Source: Flavobacteriaceae bacterium
GTDB taxonomy: Bacteria > Bacteroidota > Bacteroidia > Flavobacteriales > Flavobacteriaceae
Assembly (NCBI GenBank): GCA_016649715.1
Contig: JAENXC010000010.1
Location: 1-64,000 of the forward strand
DNA: 64,000 nt
Direction of reading: 5' to 3'
Both the position numbers and the translations under genes were made by a program. This document shows positions 33,670-41,405 of the stretch, piece after piece. Each line of letters begins with the position of its first letter. Within the stretch, counting starts at the first letter, position 1. The notes under the pieces are model-generated. The model was not told where the DNA came from. It ran no database searches and saw only the letters and a program-made list of their open reading frames with translations.

Positions 33670-35884
33670 AAAAGATTTACATCATATTAGCCTAAAAAGG
33701 TCCGAAGACGGAAGAAGGAAGACGGAAGTTTCTGCGGGTCACTCTGAGCTTGTCAAAGGGCAACCAGAAACCAGAAACCAGAAACACTCGTCTTCCGAAG
33801 CTTTTTCAGCGAAGGAGGATGAAACTTTTTTGACGGCCGAAGAAATCCCCCTAAAAAAACGATACAATGCTGAAGACACAGCAAACCTCAAACACCTAAA
33901 TTTCGTAGCTGGAATCGCCCCGTACCTCCGCGGCCCATACTCCACAATGTACGTCCGCCGTCCGTGGACTATTCGCCAATATGCAGGATTTTCAACGTCA
34001 GAAGATAGCAACGCCTTTTATAGAAGAAATCTAGCCGCAGGTCAAAAAGGACTTTCCGTAGCCTTCGATCTCGCCACACACCGAGGTTATGACAGCGACC
34101 ACCTAAGAGTGGAAGGCGATGTTGGCAAAGCAGGCGTAGCTATAGACAGCGTAGAGGATATGAAAATCCTTTTCGACCAAATACCCTTGGACAAGATGAG
34201 CGTTTCTATGACGATGAACGGCGCCGTGCTACCAATTATGGCGTTCTATATTGTTGCTGCGAAAGAGCAGGGCGTTTCCCCAAAAGAGTTGGAGGGAACC
34301 ATCCAAAACGATATTCTAAAGGAATTCATGGTGCGCAACACTTACATCTATCCGCCCAAGGAATCAATGAAGATTGTTAGCGATATTTTTGAATACTCTT
34401 CCAAGAATATGCCAAAGTTCAACAGCATCTCCATCTCCGGCTACCATATGCAGGAAGCGGGAGCTACGGCAGATATTGAACTGGCTTATACTTTGGCAGA
34501 CGGTCTCGAATACATCCGCACCGGAATAAAAGCGGGAATGGACATAGACACTTTTGCGCCACGCCTCTCCTTCTTTTGGGGTATCGGGATGAATCACTTT
34601 ATGGAAATCGCGAAGTTACGCGCCGCCAGAATGCTGTGGGCAAAGATTGTTAAACAGTTCAATCCCAAAGACGAAAAATCCCTTGCCTTGCGTACCCACT
34701 GCCAAACCAGCGGATGGAGCCTTACTGAGCAAGACCCATTTAACAACGTTGCAAGAACCGTTATTGAAGCAACCGCAGCAGTTTTCGGCGGAACGCAATC
34801 GCTACATACAAATGCTTTGGATGAAGCCATCGCGCTACCAACCGATTTCTCCGCACGTATTGCAAGAAACACCCAGATTTTCCTTCAAACCGAAACCCAG
34901 ATCACCAAAACGGTCGATCCTTGGGCTGGAAGTTATTACTTAGAAAACCTTACCGATGAGATCGCCAACAAAGCTTGGGCATTAATAGAAGAAGTAGAAG
35001 AATTGGGCGGAATGACCAAAGCCATTGAGGCAGGCATCCCCAAACTTCGCATAGAGGAAGCTTCAGCAAGAAAGCAGGCGCGCATTGATAGCGGGCAGGA
35101 CATCATCGTAGGCGTAAACAAATACCGTCTTGCAAAAGAAGACCCACTGCAAATCTTGGATGTGGACAACCAAATGGTCCGTACTTCGCAGATTGAACGC
35201 CTAAACCACATAAAAGCCACCCGCGACAACAAAAAGGTAGCAAAGAGCCTAGCAGATATTACCGAATGCGCAAAGACAGGTCGCGGAAATTTACTAGCTT
35301 TAGCCGTAGAAGCTGCCCGACACAGGGCGACTTTGGGCGAAATCTCTACCGCGATGGAAAAGGAATTCGGCAGGTATAAAGCACAAATTAGATCTTTTAG
35401 CGGCGTGTATAGTAAAGAAATAAAGAAAGACGAAAGTTTTATAAAGGCAAGGCAAATGGCAGACCAGTTCGCAGAGTTGGAAGGCCGCCGTCCGCGTATT
35501 ATGATTGCCAAAATGGGGCAGGACGGGCACGACCGCGGCGCCAAGGTGGTTGCCACTGGCTATGCCGATGTAGGTTTTGATGTGGACATAGGTCCCCTCT
35601 TCCAAACGCCCGCAGAAGCCGCCAAACAAGCAGTGGAAAACGACGTACATATCCTCGGCGTTTCCTCCCTCGCCGCAGGCCACAAAACCCTTGTGCCACA
35701 GGTTATAGAGGCTCTAAAAAAATACGGCCGCCAAGATATTATGGTCATCGTGGGCGGCGTAATCCCGCACCAAGATTACCAATACCTTTTTGATGCCGGC
35801 GCTGTTGCGGTTTATGGCCCAGGTACTCGTATTAGTGATGCTGCTATTGAGATGTTGGGGATTTTGATTGAGGGGGTGGAGTGA
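33662..35884 (+). CDS. mutB: Methylmalonyl-CoA mutase large subunit
   Basis: 740 residues. The TIM barrel starts at about residue 75 ([21 protein letters not shown], substrate and AdoCbl contacts). The C-terminal B12-binding domain has the D-x-H-x-x-G motif ([11 protein letters not shown], about 619-629). With the small subunit it interconverts methylmalonyl-CoA and succinyl-CoA. The N-terminus (about residues 15-42) is unusual: 84 bp of heptad repeats surrounding a palindromic element encode [20 protein letters not shown] and a PETRNQK segment. Because 84 is divisible by 3, the frame survives. Last gene of the udk operon; no terminator was recognised. Confidence 0.95.
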   Translation: MSRKDLHHISLKRSEDGRRKTEVSAGHSELVKGQPETRNQKHSSSEAFSAKEDETFLTAEEIPLKKRYNAEDTANLKHLNFVAGIAPYLRGPYSTMYVRRPWTIRQYAGFSTSEDSNAFYRRNLAAGQKGLSVAFDLATHRGYDSDHLRVEGDVGKAGVAIDSVEDMKILFDQIPLDKMSVSMTMNGAVLPIMAFYIVAAKEQGVSPKELEGTIQNDILKEFMVRNTYIYPPKESMKIVSDIFEYSSKNMPKFNSISISGYHMQEAGATADIELAYTLADGLEYIRTGIKAGMDIDTFAPRLSFFWGIGMNHFMEIAKLRAARMLWAKIVKQFNPKDEKSLALRTHCQTSGWSLTEQDPFNNVARTVIEATAAVFGGTQSLHTNALDEAIALPTDFSARIARNTQIFLQTETQITKTVDPWAGSYYLENLTDEIANKAWALIEEVEELGGMTKAIEAGIPKLRIEEASARKQARIDSGQDIIVGVNKYRLAKEDPLQILDVDNQMVRTSQIERLNHIKATRDNKKVAKSLADITECAKTGRGNLLALAVEAARHRATLGEISTAMEKEFGRYKAQIRSFSGVYSKEIKKDESFIKARQMADQFAELEGRRPRIMIAKMGQDGHDRGAKVVATGYADVGFDVDIGPLFQTPAEAAKQAVENDVHILGVSSLAAGHKTLVPQVIEALKKYGRQDIMVIVGGVIPHQDYQYLFDAGAVAVYGPGTRISDAAIEMLGILIEGVE
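33704..33787. repeat. Composite repeat inside mutB: heptads, palindromic element, heptads
   Basis: GAAGACG, GAAGAAG, GAAGACG, GAAGTTT; then 28 bp containing GTCACTCTGAGCTTGTCAAA (33738-33757, then GGG); then GCAACCA, GAAACCA, GAAACCA, GAAACAC. The 7-bp register holds across all twelve units. Confidence 0.85.
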
Positions 35885-35985
35885 ATGTGCAAAGTATAAA
35901 GTTGAAGATAAATATAAATATAAATAATATTATTAAAGCCTAAGATTACCTTATTAGTTTGTAAAAAACACTACAATTTTAGAAA

Positions 35986-36768
35986 ATGCCAATAATAGTT
36001 CCACATCAAAATTCAAGTCCAGTAGTCTTTCCTAACGAAAATTATCGGATTGTAAAATATATGGATTTGACAAAGTTCGTTTCTTTATTACAAAGAAAAG
36101 CTCTATTCTTTTGTAGATTAGACAAATTAGAGGATCATTTTGAGGGAACTACCGCAAAATCAAATTGGAAAAAACGATTTGACTACCACGCTACACAACA
36201 TCTTCGTACTCCAAACTTTAAGAAATTAACTGATCAAGAAATATTAAAAGCCGTGGAAGCCGACTTTGAAGGGGATAGAAAGATGAAAGCTTTGAAATGC
36301 ATTTGCTGTTGGAATATTGATGATTTCGAATCTGCCGCCCTTTGGAAAATATATTCAGACTTTAGTCAAGGTATAATGATAACTTCAAAAATATCAGCAC
36401 TAATTGATTCTTTTAACGAAAATACAGATGATATTGACCTGAGCGAAGTGCAGTATATAAATCATAAATTAGATGATATGCCTGACTTTAACATGATGTA
36501 TCCAGTATTTCATAAAAATAAAGCTTATACATATGAAAAAGAACTTCGACTTATATACACTGTTGATTTTGAAGTTGGTTGGCTTTATGATTGGTCGAAA
36601 GAGGAAGTAGAACAAGGAAAATATTTGCCAGTTAATTTGGATAAATTAATTGATGAAATAATTGTAAGCCCATATTCACCAGATTGGTATATTAAACTTA
36701 TTGACAACCTTTGTAAAACCTATGGACTAAAAGTTGATGTAATTAAGTCGGAATTGGCAAGGGAATAA
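35986..36768 (+). CDS. DUF2971 domain protein
   Basis: 260 residues. The DUF2971 pattern is visible: a start region with YRIVKYMDLTKFVSLLQ, LFFCRLDKLEDHFEG, CICCWNIDDFESAALWKIYS, QGIMITSKIS, and the C-terminal YTYEKELRLIY. The family is scattered through bacteria, often in variable gene regions, and has no established biochemical role. The gene is more AT-rich than its neighbours, stands alone between mutB and a repeat-filled gap, and has its own weak TAGTTTG box near 35954. Possible horizontal acquisition. Confidence 0.82.
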   Translation: MPIIVPHQNSSPVVFPNENYRIVKYMDLTKFVSLLQRKALFFCRLDKLEDHFEGTTAKSNWKKRFDYHATQHLRTPNFKKLTDQEILKAVEADFEGDRKMKALKCICCWNIDDFESAALWKIYSDFSQGIMITSKISALIDSFNENTDDIDLSEVQYINHKLDDMPDFNMMYPVFHKNKAYTYEKELRLIYTVDFEVGWLYDWSKEEVEQGKYLPVNLDKLIDEIIVSPYSPDWYIKLIDNLCKTYGLKVDVIKSELARE

Positions 36769-36905
36769 AATAATATTTCACAGCAAATTAATATAAATGA
36801 GTTATGCTCTAAATAAATGGTGTTACTCAGAGAAATCTTAAAAATGCTTAAACTTTTGTCAATTCATAACATCAGTAATATTTATCTCATAAAACTTGTT
36901 CCCCC

Positions 36906-37002
36906 TGCTAGCGCACGTTTGCAACGTGTGCCCGCACAGTTACTCAGAGCCAGTTTCTAATTTTGCCAAAGGCAAGGAACGCGTTGCAAACGCGCACCAG
37001 CA
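36906..37002. repeat. REPIN-like inverted pair of short hairpins
   Basis: Left unit TGCTAGCGCACGTTTGCAAC (36906-36925, then GTGTGCCC) and right unit 36981-37002 are inverted copies sharing CGTTTGCAACG; each can itself fold. This is the layout of non-autonomous elements mobilised by REP-associated (RAYT, Y1) transposases. No transposase gene is in the window. Confidence 0.75.
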
Positions 37003-37034
37003 TTAAATATCTTTTTATTTAAGAAGTTAGTTAA

Positions 37035-37061
37035 AGCTAGCCCACGCTACCGCGAGCGTCC
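37035..37061. repeat. Hairpin element GCTAGCCCACGCTACCGCG
   Basis: CACGCT / AGCGTC arms around ACCGCG, with a GCTAGC start like the left unit of the preceding pair. Possibly a third member of the same mobile-hairpin group. Confidence 0.5.
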
Positions 37062-37166
37062 CATTGGTGAGAACCACAACCCTTTAAAATAAATACCACT
37101 TTTAAATCAACATCCCCAAAAATAATTTACCTTGGTATATCGCTAACAACCAAAAGATTATAGCTT

Positions 37167-37718
37167 ATGAAAACCATTTCCAAATTCGCTTTAGTACTAC
37201 TACTAATTTTCACCACAATTGGGTGTAAAAACAACACTACTCCCGAAGCAGAGGCAGAAACAGCCGAAGACGCCAGCGCCCAAATGCTATCGGAAACCCC
37301 ACCACCCGCCGAAACAAAACCTGGCTTCGCAACCCTCTCCTTCAAAATGGACGGCACCCTTATAGAAGGCACCGCGCCCAGTGTTATGGCCATGTACGTT
37401 CCCGCTAAAAAGGAAGTAAACATTAGGGCCAGCACCCCCAAAGGCCTTTTCGCAATAATAATTGACAAGGTAGAAGGCACCGGCACATACACCATTAAAG
37501 GAACCTCGTCCAATGGCGGAGGATTAATGATGACGGACAAAATGTATGAAGTAAAAAAATCTGGAACACCCTTCACCGTTACCATAGATACCGTTGAAGA
37601 TATTACAGCCGTTTCAACCCCAGATGCAAAAGCCATCCGCGGAACATTTGAAGGAAAAATCATGGATGATGCGGGCAATACAATAATGATAACCGAAGGA
37701 AAATTCAGCAGTCAGTAA
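37167..37718 (+). CDS. Lipoprotein of unknown function
   Basis: 183 residues. A lipoprotein signal peptide (KFALVLLLIFTTIGC, Cys20) is followed by a Glu/Ala/Pro-rich linker to about residue 50. A beta-rich domain of ~130 residues follows, holding patterns like TLSFKMDGTLIEG, YTIKG and FEGKI. This resembles small outer-membrane lipoproteins of Bacteroidota with a DUF6252-like beta-sandwich, but I am not certain of the family. No operon partner is evident. Confidence 0.75.
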   Translation: MKTISKFALVLLLIFTTIGCKNNTTPEAEAETAEDASAQMLSETPPPAETKPGFATLSFKMDGTLIEGTAPSVMAMYVPAKKEVNIRASTPKGLFAIIIDKVEGTGTYTIKGTSSNGGGLMMTDKMYEVKKSGTPFTVTIDTVEDITAVSTPDAKAIRGTFEGKIMDDAGNTIMITEGKFSSQ

Positions 37719-37888
37719 ACTTTTCCGATTTTAGTTTTAAAAATGCATTTTCATCATTTCTATATAACTATTCAAGCATCTTTAATACATTTTTAGGGAT
37801 GCTTTAATTTTTATAGTTGAAACAGATAGTGCTAGCTTTTTCATAGCGGAATTAAGTATTTTTAAAAAATTCACCAAGCACGATTCCC

Positions 37889-37896
37889 TATCTTTG
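37889..37896 (+). promoter_or_regulatory. -7 box TATCTTTG for the DUF6122 gene
   Basis: Exact TAnnTTTG, 16 nt before the ATG. Confidence 0.5.
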
Positions 37897-37912
37897 CCCA
37901 AAAATATCCTGA

Positions 37913-38221
37913 ATGCTCCAAATTCTGGTACATTACACTTTACACCTTTTGGTCCCTGGCCTAATAGCCTATATCTTTTTCAGAAAAGAATGGAAAAAGG
38001 CGTGGTTAATTATGCTGGCCACAATGTTGGTAGATGTAGATCACCTCTTCGCCACCCCAATTTTCGAACCTGGCCGTTGCAGTATCAATTTCCATCCGCT
38101 GCACACCTATTGGGCAATGGCAGTTTACTTAGTGTTGTTATTTTTCAAGAAAACCAGAATCATCGCCGTGGGATTATTATTCCACATGCTCACAGACTTT
38201 ATAGATTGTCAATGGAGTTGA
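37913..38221 (+). CDS. DUF6122 family membrane protein
   Basis: 102 residues, three hydrophobic segments (about 5-22, 29-47, 69-88). Conserved-looking polar motifs are HYTLHLLVPG, DVDHLFATPIFEPGRCSINFHPLH and LTDFIDC. These His/Asp motifs resemble those of the metal-dependent YdjM-like membrane hydrolases. The function is unproven. It has its own TATCTTTG promoter box. I chose this frame over an overlapping one because the translated protein has a coherent membrane topology. Confidence 0.82.
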   Translation: MLQILVHYTLHLLVPGLIAYIFFRKEWKKAWLIMLATMLVDVDHLFATPIFEPGRCSINFHPLHTYWAMAVYLVLLFFKKTRIIAVGLLFHMLTDFIDCQWS

Positions 38222-38224
38222 AAA

Positions 38225-38255
38225 AGTAGGCAGTAGCAGTAGCAGTATTCAGTTG
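38225..38255. repeat. GCAGTA-type short tandem repeat
   Basis: Three units of GCAGTA-like hexamers followed by 7-nt spaced units (TTCAGTT, GCACTAT). A mixed 6/7-bp run after the DUF6122 gene. Confidence 0.5.
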
Positions 38256-38342
38256 CACTATAAATAAAATCGCAATAGAAATAACTACATTGGCTTTTAG
38301 TCTTGGTTCTTAATTCATTTCAGTCATGTTTCCAAATTTTAA

Positions 38343-38377
38343 CTACCGTCTACCTACTAAAGACTACCGACTATCTG
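38343..38377. repeat. Heptad array, CTACCGA type (5 units)
   Basis: CTACCGT, CTACCTA, CTAAAGA, CTACCGA, CTATCTG in register. The last unit covers the rlmH stop codon. Confidence 0.75.
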
Positions 38378-38844
38378 TGGTGATACGGTTCATTCCGAAG
38401 AATCGTAAACCCCCTATAAAGCTGTTCAATAAAAAATAGCCGAACCATTTGGTGCGAAAAGGTCATTGAAGAAAGTGAAACCTTCCCATTAGCGCGTGCA
38501 TAAACAGCCTCACTAAACCCGTATGGACCACCAATCACGAAGATGAGGTTCTTCAAACCGCTGTTCATCTTCTTCTGAAGAAACTCCGCAAACCCTTCTG
38601 AAGTAAAGGTTTTTCCTTTTTCATCAAGCAGGATTAAAACATCAGCAGTAGAAGTTCGCTTTAATATTTCTTCCCCCTCCGCTTGCTTTTGAAGTTGTTC
38701 AGACAAGTTTCTGGCATTTTTCACATCCGGAATCACCTCGATTTCAAACGAAATATAAAACCCCAACCGTTTGGTGTAGTCATCCATCAAGGTTTGCAGT
38801 TGGTTGTTGTCGGTTTTGCCAATGGCCAGTAATGTAATTTTCAT
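38371..38844 (-). CDS. rlmH: 23S rRNA (pseudouridine1915-N3)-methyltransferase
   Basis: 157 residues, full length for RlmH. SPOUT fold markers are LIFVIGGPYGFSEAVY (SAM-binding knot), SLSSMTFSHQMVRLFFIEQLYR and the invariant C-terminal PYHH before the final Arg. It methylates pseudouridine 1915 in helix 69 of 23S rRNA. A TACTTTTG box lies exactly 4 nt before the ATG, so the mRNA may be leaderless. The 3' end overlaps a heptad array. Confidence 0.97.
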   Translation of the reverse strand: MKITLLAIGKTDNNQLQTLMDDYTKRLGFYISFEIEVIPDVKNARNLSEQLQKQAEGEEILKRTSTADVLILLDEKGKTFTSEGFAEFLQKKMNSGLKNLIFVIGGPYGFSEAVYARANGKVSLSSMTFSHQMVRLFFIEQLYRGFTILRNEPYHHR

Positions 38845-38848
38845 AATT

Positions 38849-38856
38849 CAAAAGTA
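38849..38856 (-). promoter_or_regulatory. -7 box TACTTTTG four nt before rlmH ATG
   Basis: Exact TAnnTTTG on the minus strand with the same 4-nt spacing to ATG as for the genes at 8254 and 10925. Confidence 0.5.
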
Positions 38857-38881
38857 ATAGATTTTAAAGGTTTTTGCATAA

Positions 38882-38912
38882 CTGCCTACTGAAACTGAAT
38901 ACTGCCAACTCT
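38882..38912. repeat. Imperfect heptad run CTGCCTA/CTGAATA
   Basis: CTGCCTA, CTGAAA (6 nt), CTGAATA, CTGCCAA, CTC: between the divergent rlmH and nadC genes. Confidence 0.6.
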
Positions 38913-38942
38913 TTTTGTTATTTTAGCTGAAATTTCCTTGCT

Positions 38943-39803
38943 ATGATTTCAGACAAACAATTCAACAAAGAAATAGACATCATCATCGCCAATGCTATCC
39001 GTGAGGACATTGGGGAAGGCGATCACAGCTCCCTGGCCTGTATTTCGGAAGATGCCACGGGTTCTGCAAAACTTTTAGTGAAGGACGAAGGCATCATCGC
39101 CGGAGTGGAATTTGCCCGCCAAGTTTTTGAATACGTTGACCCAGGACTTGAACTTGACATCAAAATAAAAGACGGCAGCCCAATAAAATATGGCGATGTA
39201 TGTTTTTACGTTTCGGGCCTTTCGCAATCCATTCTAAAGTCGGAAAGATTGGTGCTGAACGCCATGCAGCGCATGAGCGCCATCGCCACCAAAACCAACA
39301 AATACGTAAAACTGTTGGAGGGAACAAATACAAAAATCATGGACACCCGAAAAACCACGCCCGGCATTCGCGCTTTGGAAAAGTGGGCCGTAAAAATAGG
39401 TGGCGGCGAGAACCACCGTTTCGCGCTTTACGATATGGTAATGCTAAAAGACAACCACATCGATTTCTGCGGCGGAATAACGAAGGCGATTGAAAAAACA
39501 AAACGCTACTTGGAAAACAATCATCTCGACCTCAAAATAATCGTAGAAGCCAGAAATCTTGCGGAAATAGAAGAAATACTTAAGACCGATGGCGTTTACC
39601 GAATCTTGACAGACAATTTCAATTACGAAGACACCCGCAAAGCTGTCAAGTTAATCAACGGAAAATGTCTTATCGAATCCAGCGGTGGCATCACTTTGGA
39701 AACCGCCAGAAAATATGCCGAATGTGGTGTGGATTACATTTCAAGCGGTGCATTGACGCACTCCGTTCACAATATGGACCTTAGCCTAAAAGCTGTTAAA
39801 TGA
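38943..39803 (+). CDS. nadC: Nicotinate-nucleotide pyrophosphorylase (carboxylating)
   Basis: 286 residues. Signatures are REDIGEGDHSS at the start, MQRMSAIATKT, the active-site MDTRKTTPGIRALEKWAVKIGGGENHR, MLKDNHI, and the C-terminal SSGGITLETARKYAECGVDYISSGALTHS. It turns quinolinate and PRPP into nicotinate mononucleotide in NAD synthesis. The stop overlaps the start of the next gene by 4 nt (ATGA), so the two are coupled. Confidence 0.97.
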   Translation: MISDKQFNKEIDIIIANAIREDIGEGDHSSLACISEDATGSAKLLVKDEGIIAGVEFARQVFEYVDPGLELDIKIKDGSPIKYGDVCFYVSGLSQSILKSERLVLNAMQRMSAIATKTNKYVKLLEGTNTKIMDTRKTTPGIRALEKWAVKIGGGENHRFALYDMVMLKDNHIDFCGGITKAIEKTKRYLENNHLDLKIIVEARNLAEIEEILKTDGVYRILTDNFNYEDTRKAVKLINGKCLIESSGGITLETARKYAECGVDYISSGALTHSVHNMDLSLKAVK

Positions 39804-40714
39804 ACGAAGAAGGGGAAAAGGAAACCAACATTCCCGTCATTCGGGATTTGGTAAGGCTCAGTAAAAGAATAAAACTTCCCGGCTTGGGTGATTTTTCGCT
39901 GTACCATTTGCTGGACATTTATGTAACAGGAATATTGAAAGGTTCTTTTTCGCCTCGCGCCAGTTCCATTGCATACAGTTTTTTTCTCGCGCTATTCCCT
40001 TTTTTACTGCTTTTACTAAACCTTATTCCCTATATCCCGATAGAAGGTTTTCAAACTCGCTTTCTTATATTTATGGAAGCCTTATTACCAGAGCAGACCA
40101 CTCAGTTCTTTTATCCAATAATTGCGGATATTGCAGTGAACCCTCGGGCAGGTTTAATATCCTTTGTGTTTTTTCTTTCTATATTCCTATCAACGAATGG
40201 CGTAAACGCTATCTTCAGCGCGTTTGAATATTCATTTCACGTGACCATGAACCGCAATTTTTTTAGACAATACTTTGTGGCGCTGGTGGTTTCCATTTTC
40301 TTGGCATTGTTGTTGTTAACTTCGGTAGGGGTCATACTTTATGGAGAATACATAATCCACGACCTTCAGTCCAGAGCTTATATTGATAATGATCTTTTCT
40401 GGATTTCGTTCTTTCAATTTCTTGTTTTTGTAGTAATGATTTATGTGGTTATCGCCACACTTTATTATTTTGGAACCAAAGAAGGTAGGTCGTCCAGCTT
40501 TTTTTCAATTGGCGCAGTAACAACCACGGTGTTGTTTCTGCTTACCACATACTTTTTCGGTGTCTATATCAACAATTTTTCAAATTATAACGAGTTATAC
40601 GGTTCCATTGGTGCACTTTTGATTTTGATGTTATATATTTGGATAAATGCAAACCTCTTGCTGCTGGGTTTTGAATTGAATGTTTCAATTAAGCGGCTAA
40701 AAGAAAAAATGTAA
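39800..40714 (+). CDS. YihY/BrkB-family inner-membrane protein
   Basis: 304 residues with about six transmembrane helices. The family signature is SSIAYSFFLALFPFLLLLL near 55-75, plus NGVNAIFSAFEYSFHV and the C-terminal LYGSIGALLILMLYIWINANLLLLGFELN. The YihY family was once misnamed ribonuclease BN; the membrane proteins have no proven function and may be transporters. Translationally coupled to nadC. Confidence 0.92.
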   Translation: MNEEGEKETNIPVIRDLVRLSKRIKLPGLGDFSLYHLLDIYVTGILKGSFSPRASSIAYSFFLALFPFLLLLLNLIPYIPIEGFQTRFLIFMEALLPEQTTQFFYPIIADIAVNPRAGLISFVFFLSIFLSTNGVNAIFSAFEYSFHVTMNRNFFRQYFVALVVSIFLALLLLTSVGVILYGEYIIHDLQSRAYIDNDLFWISFFQFLVFVVMIYVVIATLYYFGTKEGRSSSFFSIGAVTTTVLFLLTTYFFGVYINNFSNYNELYGSIGALLILMLYIWINANLLLLGFELNVSIKRLKEKM

Positions 40715-40777
40715 ACGTTAAACCTAATTTTTAAATTATGAAATGCCCACTAACTAATTATAAACAAACAGAAGATG

Positions 40778-40785
40778 TATATTTG
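40778..40785 (+). promoter_or_regulatory. -7 box TATATTTG for the DUF2147 gene
   Basis: Exact TAnnTTTG, 38 nt before the ATG; it overlaps two alternative inverted repeats (40742-40799). Confidence 0.5.
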
Positions 40786-40823
40786 GGCATTCCATCTTCT
40801 TAACTCTCAAATATTATATACAG

Positions 40824-41252
40824 ATGAAAAAAATACTTTTAACCCTCTCCCTCGTTGCCCTTACCGTTATGACGGCTGTGGCACAGGACGTAACCGGAAA
40901 ATGGAAAACCCTTGACGACGAAACCGGCGAAGAAAAATCAATCGTCGAAATCTACAAACAAAACGGAAAAGTGTATGGGAAAGTAGTGGAGATATTGAAC
41001 CCTGCCAAGAAAAACGCCAACTGCGATAAATGTGAAGGTGCAGAAAAGGGAAAACCCATTTTCGGCATGGTAATCATTAAAGGTCTTGAAAAAGATGGCG
41101 ATGAATACAATGGCGGTACCATCACGGATCCAAACAACGGCAAGGTCTATAAATGCTATATAGAACTTGATGGCCCCAACAAATTGGACGTTCGCGGCTA
41201 TATAGGTTTCTCTCTTTTGGGAAGAACACAAACCTGGACTCGCGTTAACTAA
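40824..41252 (+). CDS. DUF2147 family secreted protein
   Basis: 142 residues. Signal peptide (KKILLTLSLVALTVMTAVA, cut near residue 20), then the DUF2147 domain: TGKWKTLDDETGEEKSIVEIYK, GKVYGKVVEIL, CDKCEGAEKGKPIFGMVII, GGTITDPNNGKVYKCYIE, RGYIGFSLLGRTQTW. A periplasmic lipocalin-like beta-barrel is expected. The function is unknown. A strong terminator follows. Confidence 0.93.
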   Translation: MKKILLTLSLVALTVMTAVAQDVTGKWKTLDDETGEEKSIVEIYKQNGKVYGKVVEILNPAKKNANCDKCEGAEKGKPIFGMVIIKGLEKDGDEYNGGTITDPNNGKVYKCYIELDGPNKLDVRGYIGFSLLGRTQTWTRVN

Positions 41253-41275
41253 AAAATATTAAAAACAGTATCTTT

Positions 41276-41302
41276 AGGCCACCAATTTTGGTGGCCTTTT
41301 TT
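41276..41302 (+). terminator. Rho-independent terminator
   Basis: Perfect 10-bp stem (AGGCCACCAA / TTGGTGGCCT) with a 2-nt loop as drawn (8 bp and 6 nt in practice), then a T run. Confidence 0.93.
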
Positions 41303-41362
41303 ATTCCGGGCGTAGCAAAGAAACCTTCAAAAGCATAACTATTTTTTTTAATATCTTTCAAG

Positions 41363-41405
41363 CTCATAGTTAATAACTCATAACCCAAAACTCATAACTC
41401 AAAAA
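41363..41405. repeat. Heptad array, CTCATAA type, ending at the priA start codon
   Basis: CTCATAG, TTAATAA, CTCATAA, CCCAAAA, CTCATAA, CTCAAAA in register, then one A and the GTG start of priA. Confidence 0.85.

Larger units (their letters stand above)
36769..37166. other. Non-coding gap with several palindromic repeats
   Basis: No credible gene. It holds an inverted pair of GTTTGCAACG-centred hairpins (36906-37002), another hairpin (37035-37061), and the probable promoter of the next lipoprotein gene (weak TACCTTGG near 37126). Confidence 0.8.

Noticed and set aside
37894-38229. 111-residue frame overlapping the DUF6122 gene
   Set aside because: It has no family pattern, lacks coherent hydrophobic segments and runs in a different frame over a recognisable membrane protein.
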